Origin: Thermodesulfobacteriota bacterium
Lineage (GTDB): Bacteria; Desulfobacterota_D; UBA1144
Assembly: GCA_030835345.1 (NCBI GenBank)
Contig: JAURPH010000010.1
Location: 1-54,094 of the forward strand
Direction of reading: 5' to 3'
DNA: 54,094 nucleotides
Shown: positions 24,385 to 36,569 of the stretch, one piece after another
How the letters are laid out: each line of letters opens with the position of its first letter
Position numbering within the stretch: the stretch's first letter is position 1
Notes under the pieces: model-generated
Database searches by the model: none
What the model was told of the DNA's origin: nothing
The model's input: the letters and a program-made list of their open reading frames with translations, nothing else
Made by a program: the position numbers and the translations under genes

Positions 24385-25338
24385 GTGAATAAAAAATCCA
24401 AAAAAATCCTTGTTGACTGTCATCTAGACATTGCTTATTCAATAAGAGCTAATAGAAGAAACTTTGAAGATATAAATCCAAAATTTATGATCTCATATGA
24501 TCAGCTAAGAAAAAGTGGTGCTGATATTTTTTTCTCAACAATATTTGTTTCACACAGAAGAGCTTCTGCTTATAGAGAAGAAGCAGTTGAACAAATTAAA
24601 TTCTACAAAAAAATTTTAAAAGACTATGGTTCGTTTTATCAAATTTTAACAAATAATGATTTAAAAAATATTAAGAAAGATAAAATCGGCCTCTACTTTT
24701 TAATGGAAGGTGCTGAGCCAATATCAGATATTGATGATTTAAAATATTTTACTCAAATGGGGATTAGAACAATTGGCTTGACCTGGAATAATGAAAATCA
24801 ATATGCTTTTGGGGTCAATCAAGAGGGAGAATTAAAGAAAAAAGGTTATGATTTAATCAATAATATGAATGACTTAGGTGTATCATTAGACTTATCCCAC
24901 TTATCGGAAAAAAGTTTTAAAGAGGCTATAAATGAGACGAGTTTAATACCTATTGCTTCGCATTCAAATTGTTATAAAGTAAGAAGGCATAATCGAAATC
25001 TTAAAGATTATCAGTTAAAAAAAATCTCTAATTTAGGAGGTGTAACTGGAATAGTCTTGTACAATAAATTTCTTACATCAAAAAAAAAGGCAGATCTAAA
25101 TGATATATTAAAACATTTTAAACACATGCTGAATGTTTGTGGAGAAGATCATATTGCATTGGGCAGTGATTTTGATGGAGCACCTATCAAAGATTTTCCA
25201 AAAGGAATTTATGAGATATCTGATATCCAAAAAATCGTTAATCTACTAATAAAAAATAAAATAAGAACATCAATCATTGATAAATTTCTTGGGCAAAATA
25301 TTTTAAGAGTCTTGAATGAAAATCTTAAAAAAAAATAA
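24385..25338 (+). CDS. membrane-dipeptidase-like peptidase (M19)
   Basis: This is a zinc amidohydrolase of the renal dipeptidase family, 317 aa, GTG start. Metal ligands are H13 and D15 in DCHLD, E108 in FLMEGAEP, H172 in DLSHLS and H193 in IASHSN. IALGSDFDG with the catalytic Asp ends the core. There is no signal peptide or lipobox, so it should work in the cytoplasm on dipeptides, possibly D-amino-acid containing or cell-wall derived. It follows sucD by 17 bases and is the last plus-strand gene before the rRNA operon. Confidence 0.85.
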   Translation: MNKKSKKILVDCHLDIAYSIRANRRNFEDINPKFMISYDQLRKSGADIFFSTIFVSHRRASAYREEAVEQIKFYKKILKDYGSFYQILTNNDLKNIKKDKIGLYFLMEGAEPISDIDDLKYFTQMGIRTIGLTWNNENQYAFGVNQEGELKKKGYDLINNMNDLGVSLDLSHLSEKSFKEAINETSLIPIASHSNCYKVRRHNRNLKDYQLKKISNLGGVTGIVLYNKFLTSKKKADLNDILKHFKHMLNVCGEDHIALGSDFDGAPIKDFPKGIYEISDIQKIVNLLIKNKIRTSIIDKFLGQNILRVLNENLKKK

Positions 25339-25507
25339 GCATTTAATTAATTCCCAAAATAAATGAATATTTAGGCAAAAAAAATTTACAAAATACTAAA
25401 GAATATAAAGTTTTAATAGCTAGAAAAGATACTAAATAAGAAATCTTACGTAATTTAAAAATTTAAAAGAAGGCAATATAAAAAAAGAATAAGTATTTAC
25501 ATACTTC
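25339..25507. other. non-coding gap at the 3' end of the rRNA operon; no 5S gene
   Basis: This is where a 5S rRNA would normally follow 23S. The 170 bases are AT-rich, with the 23S processing-stem arm in 25459-25516. I see none of the 5S landmarks, on either strand. A weak imperfect hairpin at about 25368-25389 has no T-run after it, so I do not call a terminator. Confidence 0.7.

Positions 25508-25516
<9 letters not shown>
25459..25516 (-). other. 23S rRNA processing stem, 3' arm
   Basis: This stretch has two segments complementary to the other flank of 23S. The outer one is AAATTTAAAAGAAGGCAATA (25459-25478), which pairs with 28584-28603 over 20 bp with one G-U. The inner one is 25487-25516, pairing with 28506-28535. 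The pair should close the 23S precursor for RNase III. Confidence 0.8.
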
Positions 25517-28505
<2,989 letters not shown>

Positions 28506-28513
<8 letters not shown>

Positions 28514-28603
28514 CGAAGTACATATGTACTTATTCTTTCACCAAGGATCTTTGATTAATTAATTATTAATCTCAATCAATATTTATTGCCTTCTCTTAAA
28601 TTT
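28506..28603 (-). other. 23S rRNA processing stem, 5' arm
   Basis: This is the 5' partner of the stem described at 25459-25516. The inner arm is 28506-28535, and the outer arm TATTGCCTTCTCTTAAATTT (28584-28603, plus-strand reading) is 20 bases. About 50 unpaired bases lie between the two arms. Confidence 0.8.
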
Positions 28604-28648
28604 TCAAATAACTCTATGCATAAGCATAAAAAAACAAGATGAGAGTCC

Positions 28649-28721
28649 TGGAGGTGATCGGGATCGAACCGACGACCTCCTGCTTGCAAAGCAGGCGCTC
28701 TCCCAACTGAGCTACACCCCC
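28649..28721 (-). tRNA. tRNA-Ala (TGC)
   Basis: The minus strand gives a full cloverleaf with acceptor GGGGGTG/CACCTCC and anticodon TGC in CTTTGCAAG. It holds the spacer position next to 23S, as in the usual 16S-Ile-Ala-23S order. CCA is not encoded. Confidence 0.97.
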
Positions 28722-28744
28722 CTTCTTTTCAGAGCTTCATCTTA

Positions 28745-28818
<74 letters not shown>

Positions 28819-28841
28819 TGCTGATAAGTTGAATGTTTAAA

Positions 28842-28855
28842 AGAAGAAACGTGAG
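28842..28855 (-). other. 16S rRNA processing stem, 3' arm
   Basis: AGAAGAAACGTGAG (plus-strand reading) pairs with CTCACACGTTTCTTCT at 30432-30447, leaving a two-base bulge. TCGAG segments just inside extend the helix. Together they close the 16S precursor. Confidence 0.75.
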
Positions 28856-28881
28856 CATCGAGCACTGGAAATACTCCAGTT

Positions 28882-30398
<1,517 letters not shown>

Positions 30399-30431
30399 AA
30401 GATTTTGTTTTAAATTAATTGGCTCGAAAAA

Positions 30432-30447
30432 CTCACACGTTTCTTCT
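30432..30447 (-). other. 16S rRNA processing stem, 5' arm
   Basis: This is the partner of 28842-28855, about 35 bases ahead of mature 16S. A small hairpin CCACG-AAAA-CGTGG (30468-30481) lies just upstream in the leader. Confidence 0.75.
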
Positions 30448-30489
30448 AATAAATTTTCAAATATCACCCACGAAAACGTGGAGCTATTA

Positions 30490-30517
30490 AATTTATATTA
30501 AAGTTGCTAATTGTCAA
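30490..30517 (-). promoter_or_regulatory. rRNA operon promoter
   Basis: On the minus strand a perfect -35 TTGACA (30512-30517) is followed after 16 bases by -10 TAAATT (30490-30495). Transcription would start near 30483, giving a leader of about 85 bases with the hairpin and the 16S stem arm. The -35 box is the best match in the window, as expected for an rRNA promoter. Confidence 0.65.
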
Positions 30518-30558
30518 GAAACTAATAAATAAATTTTTAATATAGCGAAATTTAATTA

Positions 30559-30564
30559 TATAAT
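30559..30564 (+). promoter_or_regulatory. -10 box of a leaderless parA promoter
   Basis: A perfect TATAAT ends 7 bases before the parA ATG at 30572. The transcription start would fall at or next to the A of ATG. The -35 region is poor. No Shine-Dalgarno fits between, so the message would be leaderless. Confidence 0.5.
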
Positions 30565-30571
30565 AGTAAAA

Positions 30572-31375
30572 ATGCCTAAAATAATTGCTATAATTAACCA
30601 AAAAGGTGGAGTTGGTAAAACAACAACTGTAATTAACCTTGCTGCTGGACTTTCACTGCTTGGGAAAAAAACTTTAATTATTGATTTGGACCCTCAAGGT
30701 AATTCCACTAGTGGACTTGGTTTGGATAAAAACGAAATTCAATTATCAACATATGATTTACTTATAGGCTCACATCAACTAAGTTCAATAATCAAAAAAA
30801 TAGATTTAGAGGACAATAGGAGTATTCATATATCTCCTTCAACTGAACAACTTTCAGGAGCAGACATAGAACTATACGATGAAGATAGAAGAGAATTCAG
30901 ACTCAAAGATCAATTGAACAATGAGGAAATTAATAATTTTGATTATATTTTGATAGATTGTCCTCCATCTTTAAGTTTACTTTCAATAAATGCCCTCTCA
31001 GCATCTGACTCGTTATTAGTTCCTATTCAATGTGAGTTCTTTGCGATGGAAGGGTTGGCACAATTGAATAAAACCATAAATTTAGTAAAAGAAAGAATAA
31101 ACCACAATATAAGTATTGAGGGATTCCTTTTAACAATGTTTGATTCTAGAAATAATATTTGTAAGACTGTAGTTAATGAAGTTAAAAATTATTTTGGCAA
31201 CAATGTTCTTAAAACGATAATACCAAAAAATGTTAAGCTAGCTGAGTGCCCAAGTTTTGGCAAATGTATATTTGAATATGACAAATATTGTCTTGGTGCA
31301 AAAAGTTATATGGAATTAACAAAAGAAATACTAATGAAAAATGGAGATCAATACATTGAAAAAATCATTAGGTAA
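30572..31375 (+). CDS. parA: chromosome-partitioning ATPase ParA (Soj)
   Basis: This ATPase drives origin segregation together with ParB. The deviant Walker A is QKGGVGKTT (10-18), then LIIDLDPQGNSTSGLG, and IDCPPSLSLLSINALSASD is the Walker B region. The length, 267 aa, is that of a chromosomal type without an N-terminal HTH, unlike plasmid ParA. It is read divergently from the rRNA operon across a 170-base gap and overlaps parB. This pair usually lies near the replication origin, so this part of the window may be origin-proximal, though no dnaA is visible. Confidence 0.94.
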   Translation: MPKIIAIINQKGGVGKTTTVINLAAGLSLLGKKTLIIDLDPQGNSTSGLGLDKNEIQLSTYDLLIGSHQLSSIIKKIDLEDNRSIHISPSTEQLSGADIELYDEDRREFRLKDQLNNEEINNFDYILIDCPPSLSLLSINALSASDSLLVPIQCEFFAMEGLAQLNKTINLVKERINHNISIEGFLLTMFDSRNNICKTVVNEVKNYFGNNVLKTIIPKNVKLAECPSFGKCIFEYDKYCLGAKSYMELTKEILMKNGDQYIEKIIR

Positions 31376-32198
31376 GGGTCTTGATTCACTTATAAGATCA
31401 AACAATCTAAATAATAAGAACGATGATCAATTTAAAAAAATCAATGAAGTTTTTTTAACCGATATAATTCCGAATAAAAGTCAGCCAAGAAAAGATTTTG
31501 ATTTAGAGTCATTAAACGATTTAGCAGAATCAATTAAGGAACATGGCCTCATACAACCAATAGTTGTAAGAAAAATTGACAATAAATTACAGATCATAGC
31601 TGGTGAAAGAAGATGGAGGGCATGTCAAATTGCTGGAATTACAAAAGTTCCTGTTTCAACTATTGAAGTAGATAATATTAAAAGCTCTGAAATAGCAATA
31701 GTTGAAAACTTACAAAGAGAAGATTTAAATCCAATTGAAATTGCAAAAGCAATTAAAGAACTTATAGATTTACATGGATTAAATGAAGAGAGATTAATAA
31801 AAATTACTGGTAAGAAAAAAAGTACTATTATAAATTCTCTTAGAATACTAAATTTACCTCCAAGAGTTATATCCTATATCGAAAAGGGAAAAATAAGTAG
31901 AGGTCATGCTTTAGCACTCCTTGCCTTTTCCGAAGTATCGCGATTACTTGAGGTAGCAGAAGAAATTATCTCAAAAAAGTTAACTGTGAGACAGGTTGAG
32001 AAGCTAGGAAGCGATACAAAAAAATTAGCAAAAAATAAATTAATTGAACCTGATATATACATAGATAATTTTAAAAGTATAATTGAGGAAAGAATAGGAT
32101 TGCCTACTAAAATATCAGGCTCTTCCAAATCAGGGAAAGTAGAGATAAAATATAAAAGCTTAGATGAGCTAAATAAGATTATGGATTCTTTAAAATAA
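31356..32198 (+). CDS. parB: chromosome-partitioning protein ParB (Spo0J)
   Basis: This is the parS-binding CTPase clamp. N-terminal MKKSLGKGLDSLI is the ParA-interacting tail, and the CTP-binding motif is GERRWR (83-88) after IIAG. ENLQREDLNPIEIAKA and the HTH around KKKSTIINSLRILNLP follow. The ORF can be read from an ATG at 31341, but TTG at 31356 has a GGAG nine bases ahead and gives the standard N-terminus (280 aa). The C-terminal dimerisation part is present. I did not find a parS 16-mer in the window. Confidence 0.93.
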   Translation: MKKSLGKGLDSLIRSNNLNNKNDDQFKKINEVFLTDIIPNKSQPRKDFDLESLNDLAESIKEHGLIQPIVVRKIDNKLQIIAGERRWRACQIAGITKVPVSTIEVDNIKSSEIAIVENLQREDLNPIEIAKAIKELIDLHGLNEERLIKITGKKKSTIINSLRILNLPPRVISYIEKGKISRGHALALLAFSEVSRLLEVAEEIISKKLTVRQVEKLGSDTKKLAKNKLIEPDIYIDNFKSIIEERIGLPTKISGSSKSGKVEIKYKSLDELNKIMDSLK

Positions 32199-32458
32199 TG
32201 GCCTTATATAAAATCAATTTAGAAATCATGCCAATTCAAAGTGTCTTAGACCCTCAGGGTGAAGCTATAGAAGTTTCTCTAAAGAACTTAGATAAAATAA
32301 AAGCTTCAAATTTTAGAGTTGGAAAAAGAATAGAATTTAAAGTTGAAGCTCCCAACAAAGAAAAATGTAAAGAAATAACAAATAAATTATGTAAAGATTT
32401 TTTGGTTAATGAAGTTATAGAAAAATATACTTTTACAATTAAAAATGAGAAAAAATAA
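32198..32458 (+). CDS. purS: phosphoribosylformylglycinamidine synthase subunit PurS
   Basis: This is a small subunit (86 aa) that links the glutaminase PurQ with the large subunit PurL in purine synthesis. YKINLEIMPIQSVLDPQGEAI and FRVGKRIEFKVE match the PurS fold. The presence of PurS means the organism has the three-part enzyme. The ATG overlaps the parB stop by one base and its end overlaps purQ by 14. purL is not next to it, because a TusA-like gene follows purQ. Confidence 0.9.
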   Translation: MALYKINLEIMPIQSVLDPQGEAIEVSLKNLDKIKASNFRVGKRIEFKVEAPNKEKCKEITNKLCKDFLVNEVIEKYTFTIKNEKK

Positions 32459-33143
32459 ATTTGCAGTATTAAATTTTCCTGGCTCTAATTGCGAAAAGGA
32501 TTGCCATTTTGTTATTGAACATATTCTGAAACAAGATTGTAAATATATTTGGCACGAAGAGACGGACATAAATAATGTGGATTGCATAATAATTCCAGGT
32601 GGTTTTTCATATGGAGATTATTTAAGAACTGGTTCCATTGCTGCTCAGAGTAAGATAGCAAAAAGTTTAAAAAAATATTCTAGACAAGGTGGGACAATAA
32701 TTGGGATTTGTAATGGTTTTCAAATTTTAACAGAGCTCAAACTTTTACCAGGAACATTGCTAAGGAATCGCTCCTTAAACTTCATATGTAAAGAAGTTAA
32801 TTTAGTTGTAAATAATAAATCCAGATTTACTAGCAAGTATAATCATAATCAAGTGGTTAAGGTTCCGATTGCACATGCAGAAGGCAACTACTTTGCAAGT
32901 TCAACAATTCAAAAAGAATTAATAAAAAATAATCAGATAATTTTTTCATACTGTGATAAGGACGGGAATATTAATAATTCTTCTAACCCCAATGGATCAC
33001 TAAATGGAATTGCTGGAATCACAAATAAAGAAGGAAATGTTCTTGGAATGATGCCTCATCCCGAAAGAGTATCAGAAAAAGTATTTGGTAATATAGATGG
33101 ACTGGGTGTTTTTGAATCTATTTTAGATTTTCACAAGAACTGA
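32445..33143 (+). CDS. purQ: phosphoribosylformylglycinamidine synthase subunit PurQ
   Basis: This is a class I glutamine amidotransferase that feeds ammonia to PurL. The nucleophile Cys is C89 in IIGICNGFQIL, and the His/Glu partners are in MMPHPERV. FAVLNFPGSNCEKD at the N-terminus is typical. The length, 232 aa, is normal for the free subunit. It overlaps purS by 14 bases, which argues for coupled translation. purL and the rest of the pathway are elsewhere, except the partial purN at the far end of this window. Confidence 0.94.
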   Translation: MRKNKFAVLNFPGSNCEKDCHFVIEHILKQDCKYIWHEETDINNVDCIIIPGGFSYGDYLRTGSIAAQSKIAKSLKKYSRQGGTIIGICNGFQILTELKLLPGTLLRNRSLNFICKEVNLVVNNKSRFTSKYNHNQVVKVPIAHAEGNYFASSTIQKELIKNNQIIFSYCDKDGNINNSSNPNGSLNGIAGITNKEGNVLGMMPHPERVSEKVFGNIDGLGVFESILDFHKN

Positions 33144-33176
33144 TAATTTATTTATAAATTGTGTTAAATTTATTAT

Positions 33177-33416
33177 GTGAATATTTATACTAAGATTGAC
33201 TCATTTTTAGATATAACTAATGATTTCTGCCCAATGACTTTTGTAAAAACAAAGCTAAGACTAAAGGAAATGTCTAAAGGAGAAGTTTTAGAAGTTAAGG
33301 TATCTGATGGAGAGCCACTTGAATCAGTCCCTGAGAATATCATCCAGGATGGTCATCAGGTGCTTAAAGTTATTTCTAATGGTAAAGATTCAAGAATTTT
33401 TATTAAAAAAAACTGA
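33177..33416 (+). CDS. TusA-family sulfur-carrier-like protein
   Basis: This is a small TusA/SirA-fold protein, 79 aa, GTG start. The sulfur-binding Cys is C18 in DFCPMTFVKTKLRL, so the usual CPxP motif reads CPMT. DGEPLESVPENIIQDGHQVL follows the family pattern. It begins 33 bases after purQ and its stop overlaps the cysM ATG by one base, so it belongs to the sulfur module tusA-cysM-JAMM. It could carry persulfide sulfur to the cysteine-forming enzyme. It has no C-terminal GG, so it cannot act like CysO/ThiS by thiocarboxylation. Confidence 0.83.
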   Translation: MNIYTKIDSFLDITNDFCPMTFVKTKLRLKEMSKGEVLEVKVSDGEPLESVPENIIQDGHQVLKVISNGKDSRIFIKKN

Positions 33417-34339
33417 TGGAAAAAAGTCTTAAACAACTAAACAATATAAATTCTATAGTTGAGCTTATTGGTAATACTCCGCTAATAGAGTTAAACGGTT
33501 TTAAGGAATTATCATCCGACAAAAGAATTTTTATAAAGGCTGAATGGTTCAACCCCGGAGGATCTATTAAAGACAGGGCAGCTTTGTCTATGATTAATGA
33601 TGGAATTACATCAAAAAGACTAACTTCAAATAAAACTATTATGGATTCTTCTTCTGGTAATACTGCAATTGCTTATGCAATGATTGGTGCGGCATTAGGG
33701 TTCAAAGTAGAATTAGTTACTCCTGAGAATATAAATATTGAAAGAAAGAAAACTCTTCAGGCATACGGAGCTAAAATTATTTATTCAAGCCCATTCGAAG
33801 GTTCTGATGGTGCGATAATTGAAGCCAGAAAATTAGCTAAAAATTTTCCAGATAAATATTTCATGCCTGATCAATATAATAATAATGCAAACCCTGATGC
33901 TCACTATAAAACAACAGGTCCAGAAATTTGGGAACAAACAAATCATGAAATAACTCATTTCATATCTGGTATTGGAACAAGTGGAACTGCAATGGGGACA
34001 TCCAAGTTTCTTAAGGAAAAAAATAAGAAAATAAAAACTATTGGTGTTCAACCTGATGATTCTCTTCACGGACTTGAAGGGTTAAAGCATATACCATCAT
34101 CAATTGTTCCTGGTATTTATAATGAAGATCAACTAGATCAAATATATTGGGCAAATACTGAAAAGTCATATGAAGTAATGGAAAAACTAGTAAAACTAGA
34201 AGGCATGTTTGTAGGTCACTCCGGTGGAGCTGTAGTTCTAGCTGCATTAGAAGAGTTAGAAATGGTTGAAAAAGCTACCATTGTTTGTGTTATACCTGAC
34301 GGCGGATATAGATATTTAAGCGGCGGTGTGTGGTGGTAA
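33416..34339 (+). CDS. cysM: cysteine synthase (CysM-like, PLP-dependent)
   Basis: This is a PLP enzyme of the beta family, 307 aa. The PLP lysine is K52 in GGSIKDRAA, and the phosphate/substrate loop is SSGNTA (79-84). GIGTSGTAMGTSKFL binds the cofactor phosphate. The block QPDDSLHGLEGLKHIPSSIVPGIY and the C-terminal GGYRYLSGGVWW resemble CysM proteins that accept a protein-bound sulfur donor (Mycobacterium CysM with CysO) more than the sulfide-using CysK. TusA-like and JAMM genes on both sides support that reading. A plain sulfide-dependent role is still possible. Confidence 0.88.
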   Translation: MEKSLKQLNNINSIVELIGNTPLIELNGFKELSSDKRIFIKAEWFNPGGSIKDRAALSMINDGITSKRLTSNKTIMDSSSGNTAIAYAMIGAALGFKVELVTPENINIERKKTLQAYGAKIIYSSPFEGSDGAIIEARKLAKNFPDKYFMPDQYNNNANPDAHYKTTGPEIWEQTNHEITHFISGIGTSGTAMGTSKFLKEKNKKIKTIGVQPDDSLHGLEGLKHIPSSIVPGIYNEDQLDQIYWANTEKSYEVMEKLVKLEGMFVGHSGGAVVLAALEELEMVEKATIVCVIPDGGYRYLSGGVWW

Positions 34340-34758
34340 AAATAAAAAGACAAATTAATGACAAGTTAATTGAGATATGCGAAAAAGGATTCCCTAATGA
34401 AGTCTGTGGAGTTTTAATAGGTAAAAAAAATAAAGAAATTTTTATAATTGATGATTATTATATTTGCGAAAATCTAAATAAAGAGAGATCAATAGATCGT
34501 TACGAGCTTAATCCAATTGATTATATAAAAGCTGAAGACCGAGCAAAAAAGTCAAATGCATCTATTATTGGAATTTACCATTCCCATCCAAATCACCCAG
34601 CGATAGCATCTGAAACAGATAAAATGTTTGCATGGCCTGATATGGCATATCTAATTTACTCAATTTATGATGGTAAATTAAAAAATCTTATAAGCTGGCA
34701 GATTGATGAGAGCGAAGATGTTTTTGCACAAATCAATACTGAATTAATTGATGAGTGA
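34330..34758 (+). CDS. JAMM/Mov34 metalloprotease (Mec-like)
   Basis: This is a zinc isopeptidase fold of 142 aa, GTG start. The JAMM motif is complete: E24 in NEVCGVLIG, then H84 and H86 in YHSHPNHP, S94 and D97 in ASETD (HxHx7SxxD). Mec of Mycobacterium, the closest known role, cuts cysteine off the C-terminus of the sulfur carrier CysO. It overlaps cysM by 10 bases and is overlapped by the next SDR. The carrier it would need, a ThiS/MoaD-like protein ending in GG, is not visible in the window. Confidence 0.87.
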   Translation: MVVKIKRQINDKLIEICEKGFPNEVCGVLIGKKNKEIFIIDDYYICENLNKERSIDRYELNPIDYIKAEDRAKKSNASIIGIYHSHPNHPAIASETDKMFAWPDMAYLIYSIYDGKLKNLISWQIDESEDVFAQINTELIDE

Positions 34759-35452
34759 TAAAGTAGCATTAATAACTGGTTGTTCGAAAAGAATAGGAAA
34801 AGAAATAGCCTTATTTTTATCAAATGAAGGTTATAAAATAATAATTCACTATAATTCAAATGACGGAACAGAGAATAAATTAAAAAAAAATCTTACAACA
34901 GATTCAAAGAAGATTAAGTTCGATTTGAATAAAGTGGAAGAAATAAAAAATTTTACTAAAAAATGCATTACAAAATTTGGTAAAATTGATCTCCTTGTAA
35001 ATAATGCTTCAATTTTCAAAAAAGATGGCTTAGAAGAAATGGAAATTATAAAAACACTGAATATTAATCTAATAGCTCCCTATCTTCTCTCTTTATATGT
35101 AGGTAACCATATGAAAGAAAAAGGCAGTGGCAAGATAATAAACTTAACTGACTCCGTTGCTTCATCAGAGCCATGGAAAGGATTCTCGTCTTATTCTGTC
35201 TCCAAATCAGGTCTTGAAATGGTAACAAAATCATTAGACAAAGAATTGGGCAATAAGGTTCAAGTTAATTCCATTGCACCTGGACCAATACTCAAACCCT
35301 CAAATAATAATGTCAAAATTTATAAAAACTCTTTCAAAGAAGAGAATGCATTAAAATCTATCATTAGTGCTTTAAAAATTTTTTTAAATTCAAAAAGAAT
35401 CTCTGGCAAATCAATTTCAGTTGATAATTGTGAAAGCATTATTTCTGACTAG
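34751..35452 (+). CDS. SDR-family protein, pteridine-reductase-like
   Basis: This is a short-chain dehydrogenase of 233 aa. TGCSKRIGKEIA resembles the TGxxKRxG motif of pteridine reductases (PTR1/FolM), where Arg supports NADPH. NNAS is the NNAG site. The catalytic set is D134 in LTDSV, Y148 and K152 in YSVSK; an Asp instead of Ser is the PTR1 pattern. It likely reduces a dihydropterin and may serve the pterin made by the operon at 7303-9705. The ATG at 34751 overlaps the JAMM stop by 8 bases; its own end overlaps the convergent pyrD by 14. Confidence 0.75.
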   Translation: MSDKVALITGCSKRIGKEIALFLSNEGYKIIIHYNSNDGTENKLKKNLTTDSKKIKFDLNKVEEIKNFTKKCITKFGKIDLLVNNASIFKKDGLEEMEIIKTLNINLIAPYLLSLYVGNHMKEKGSGKIINLTDSVASSEPWKGFSSYSVSKSGLEMVTKSLDKELGNKVQVNSIAPGPILKPSNNNVKIYKNSFKEENALKSIISALKIFLNSKRISGKSISVDNCESIISD

Positions 35453-36479
35453 CTCCTACGATTTCTTGAATATTTTGTATTCCATTGTTCTCAAGATATT
35501 TGACCAGTTCTTGGTTAATTTTCTTGGGTAGTCCTAAACCTTCATAAATCATCCCAGTATAAAGTTGAACAGCACTAGCCCCGGCGCTTAATTTTTCGAT
35601 AACATCAGTTGCCGAAGATACACCCCCTACCCCTATAATTGGAATTTTTCCCTCTGTAATCTTATAGGCAATAGAGATTTGTTTTAAAGATAAACTTTTA
35701 AGAGGAAAACCTGATAAGCCACCATCTTCATTACAATCCCCTGATTTTAAGCTAGTTGGCCGAGAAAGTGTCGTATTTGTTAAAATTACTCCATTCATCC
35801 CATACTTAATAATTTTTTCTACACTTTTAATCAAATTTTCCTCAGATAGATCTGGTGACAGCTTTATAAATATATCCTTTGATCTGTCTCTTATGGAATC
35901 AATATTAGCTAGTAAAGAATCGATTTCCTTAGACTCAAAATCTCTTAGATTTGGTGTATTTGGAGATGATAAATTAAAGGTAACATAGTCTGAATATTTA
36001 GATATCGATTTATAACAATTAAGAAAATCATCAATCCTATTACTGGAATCTTTATTGGGCCCAATATTTACCCCTAACTTATTTGGAATAAATCTGTCTA
36101 ATTTTGAGATAATATTATCTTTTGCTATTTGGACCCCAACATTATTAAATCCTAGTCTATTAACAATAGCTTTGTCCTCTACGAGTCTAAAAATTCTCGG
36201 CTTTGGATTTCCAAATTGTGGCTTAGGTGTGATAGTTCCTACCTCAACAAATCCGAAACCCAATTTAAACATATTGCTAAAAACTTCTGCATTTTTATCA
36301 AAACCAGCCGCCAAGCCAATTGGAGAAGGAAATCTTAAGTTCCCAACTTTTACAGATAACAAGGGATTAATTTCTTCTTTATATAGATTAGTTAATCCAG
36401 TTTTAATAATTTTTATTGCTAAATTATGAGCAGTCTCTGGTTCTATTTTCCAAAGTATTGGCTTTATAAGTTCATACAT
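35439..36479 (-). CDS. pyrD: dihydroorotate dehydrogenase (quinone, class 2)
   Basis: This is a membrane-associated flavoenzyme of pyrimidine synthesis that passes electrons to quinone. The N-terminal YELIKPILWKIEPETAHNLAIK helix is the class 2 membrane segment. SPIGLAAGFDKNAE binds FMN, the catalytic Ser is in VTFNLSSPNTPNLRDF, and IIGVGGVSSATDVIEKLSAGASAVQLYT ends the barrel. The length, 346 aa, fits class 2. The use of quinone implies a respiring cell. It is convergent to the SDR gene with 14 bases shared. Confidence 0.95.
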   Translation of the reverse strand: MYELIKPILWKIEPETAHNLAIKIIKTGLTNLYKEEINPLLSVKVGNLRFPSPIGLAAGFDKNAEVFSNMFKLGFGFVEVGTITPKPQFGNPKPRIFRLVEDKAIVNRLGFNNVGVQIAKDNIISKLDRFIPNKLGVNIGPNKDSSNRIDDFLNCYKSISKYSDYVTFNLSSPNTPNLRDFESKEIDSLLANIDSIRDRSKDIFIKLSPDLSEENLIKSVEKIIKYGMNGVILTNTTLSRPTSLKSGDCNEDGGLSGFPLKSLSLKQISIAYKITEGKIPIIGVGGVSSATDVIEKLSAGASAVQLYTGMIYEGLGLPKKINQELVKYLENNGIQNIQEIVGASQK

Positions 36480-36526
36480 TTTATTTATTAATACTAACTT
36501 TAAATTTTTACTTTATAAATAAAGAG

Positions 36527-36555
36527 TTGACTTATTTTTAGGGGTTCGCTATTTT
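36527..36555 (+). promoter_or_regulatory. ftsK promoter
   Basis: -35 TTGACT (36527-36532, 5 of 6) and -10 TATTTT (36550-36555, 4 of 6) are spaced by exactly 17 bases. The start of transcription would fall near 36562, only about 8 bases before the ftsK ATG. Confidence 0.55.
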
Positions 36556-36569
36556 CATACTAAAAAGTA

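Noticed and set aside
25368-25389. Possible rRNA terminator hairpin
   Set aside because: The stem has a mismatch and no T-run follows it on the minus strand, so I could not support a terminator call.
30468-30481. CCACG-AAAA-CGTGG as a parS-like or operator site
   Set aside because: It is too short and does not match the parS consensus; it fits better as a small hairpin in the rRNA leader.
36055-36429. 124-codon plus-strand frame
   Set aside because: Antisense to pyrD; no ribosome site and shadow-type composition.
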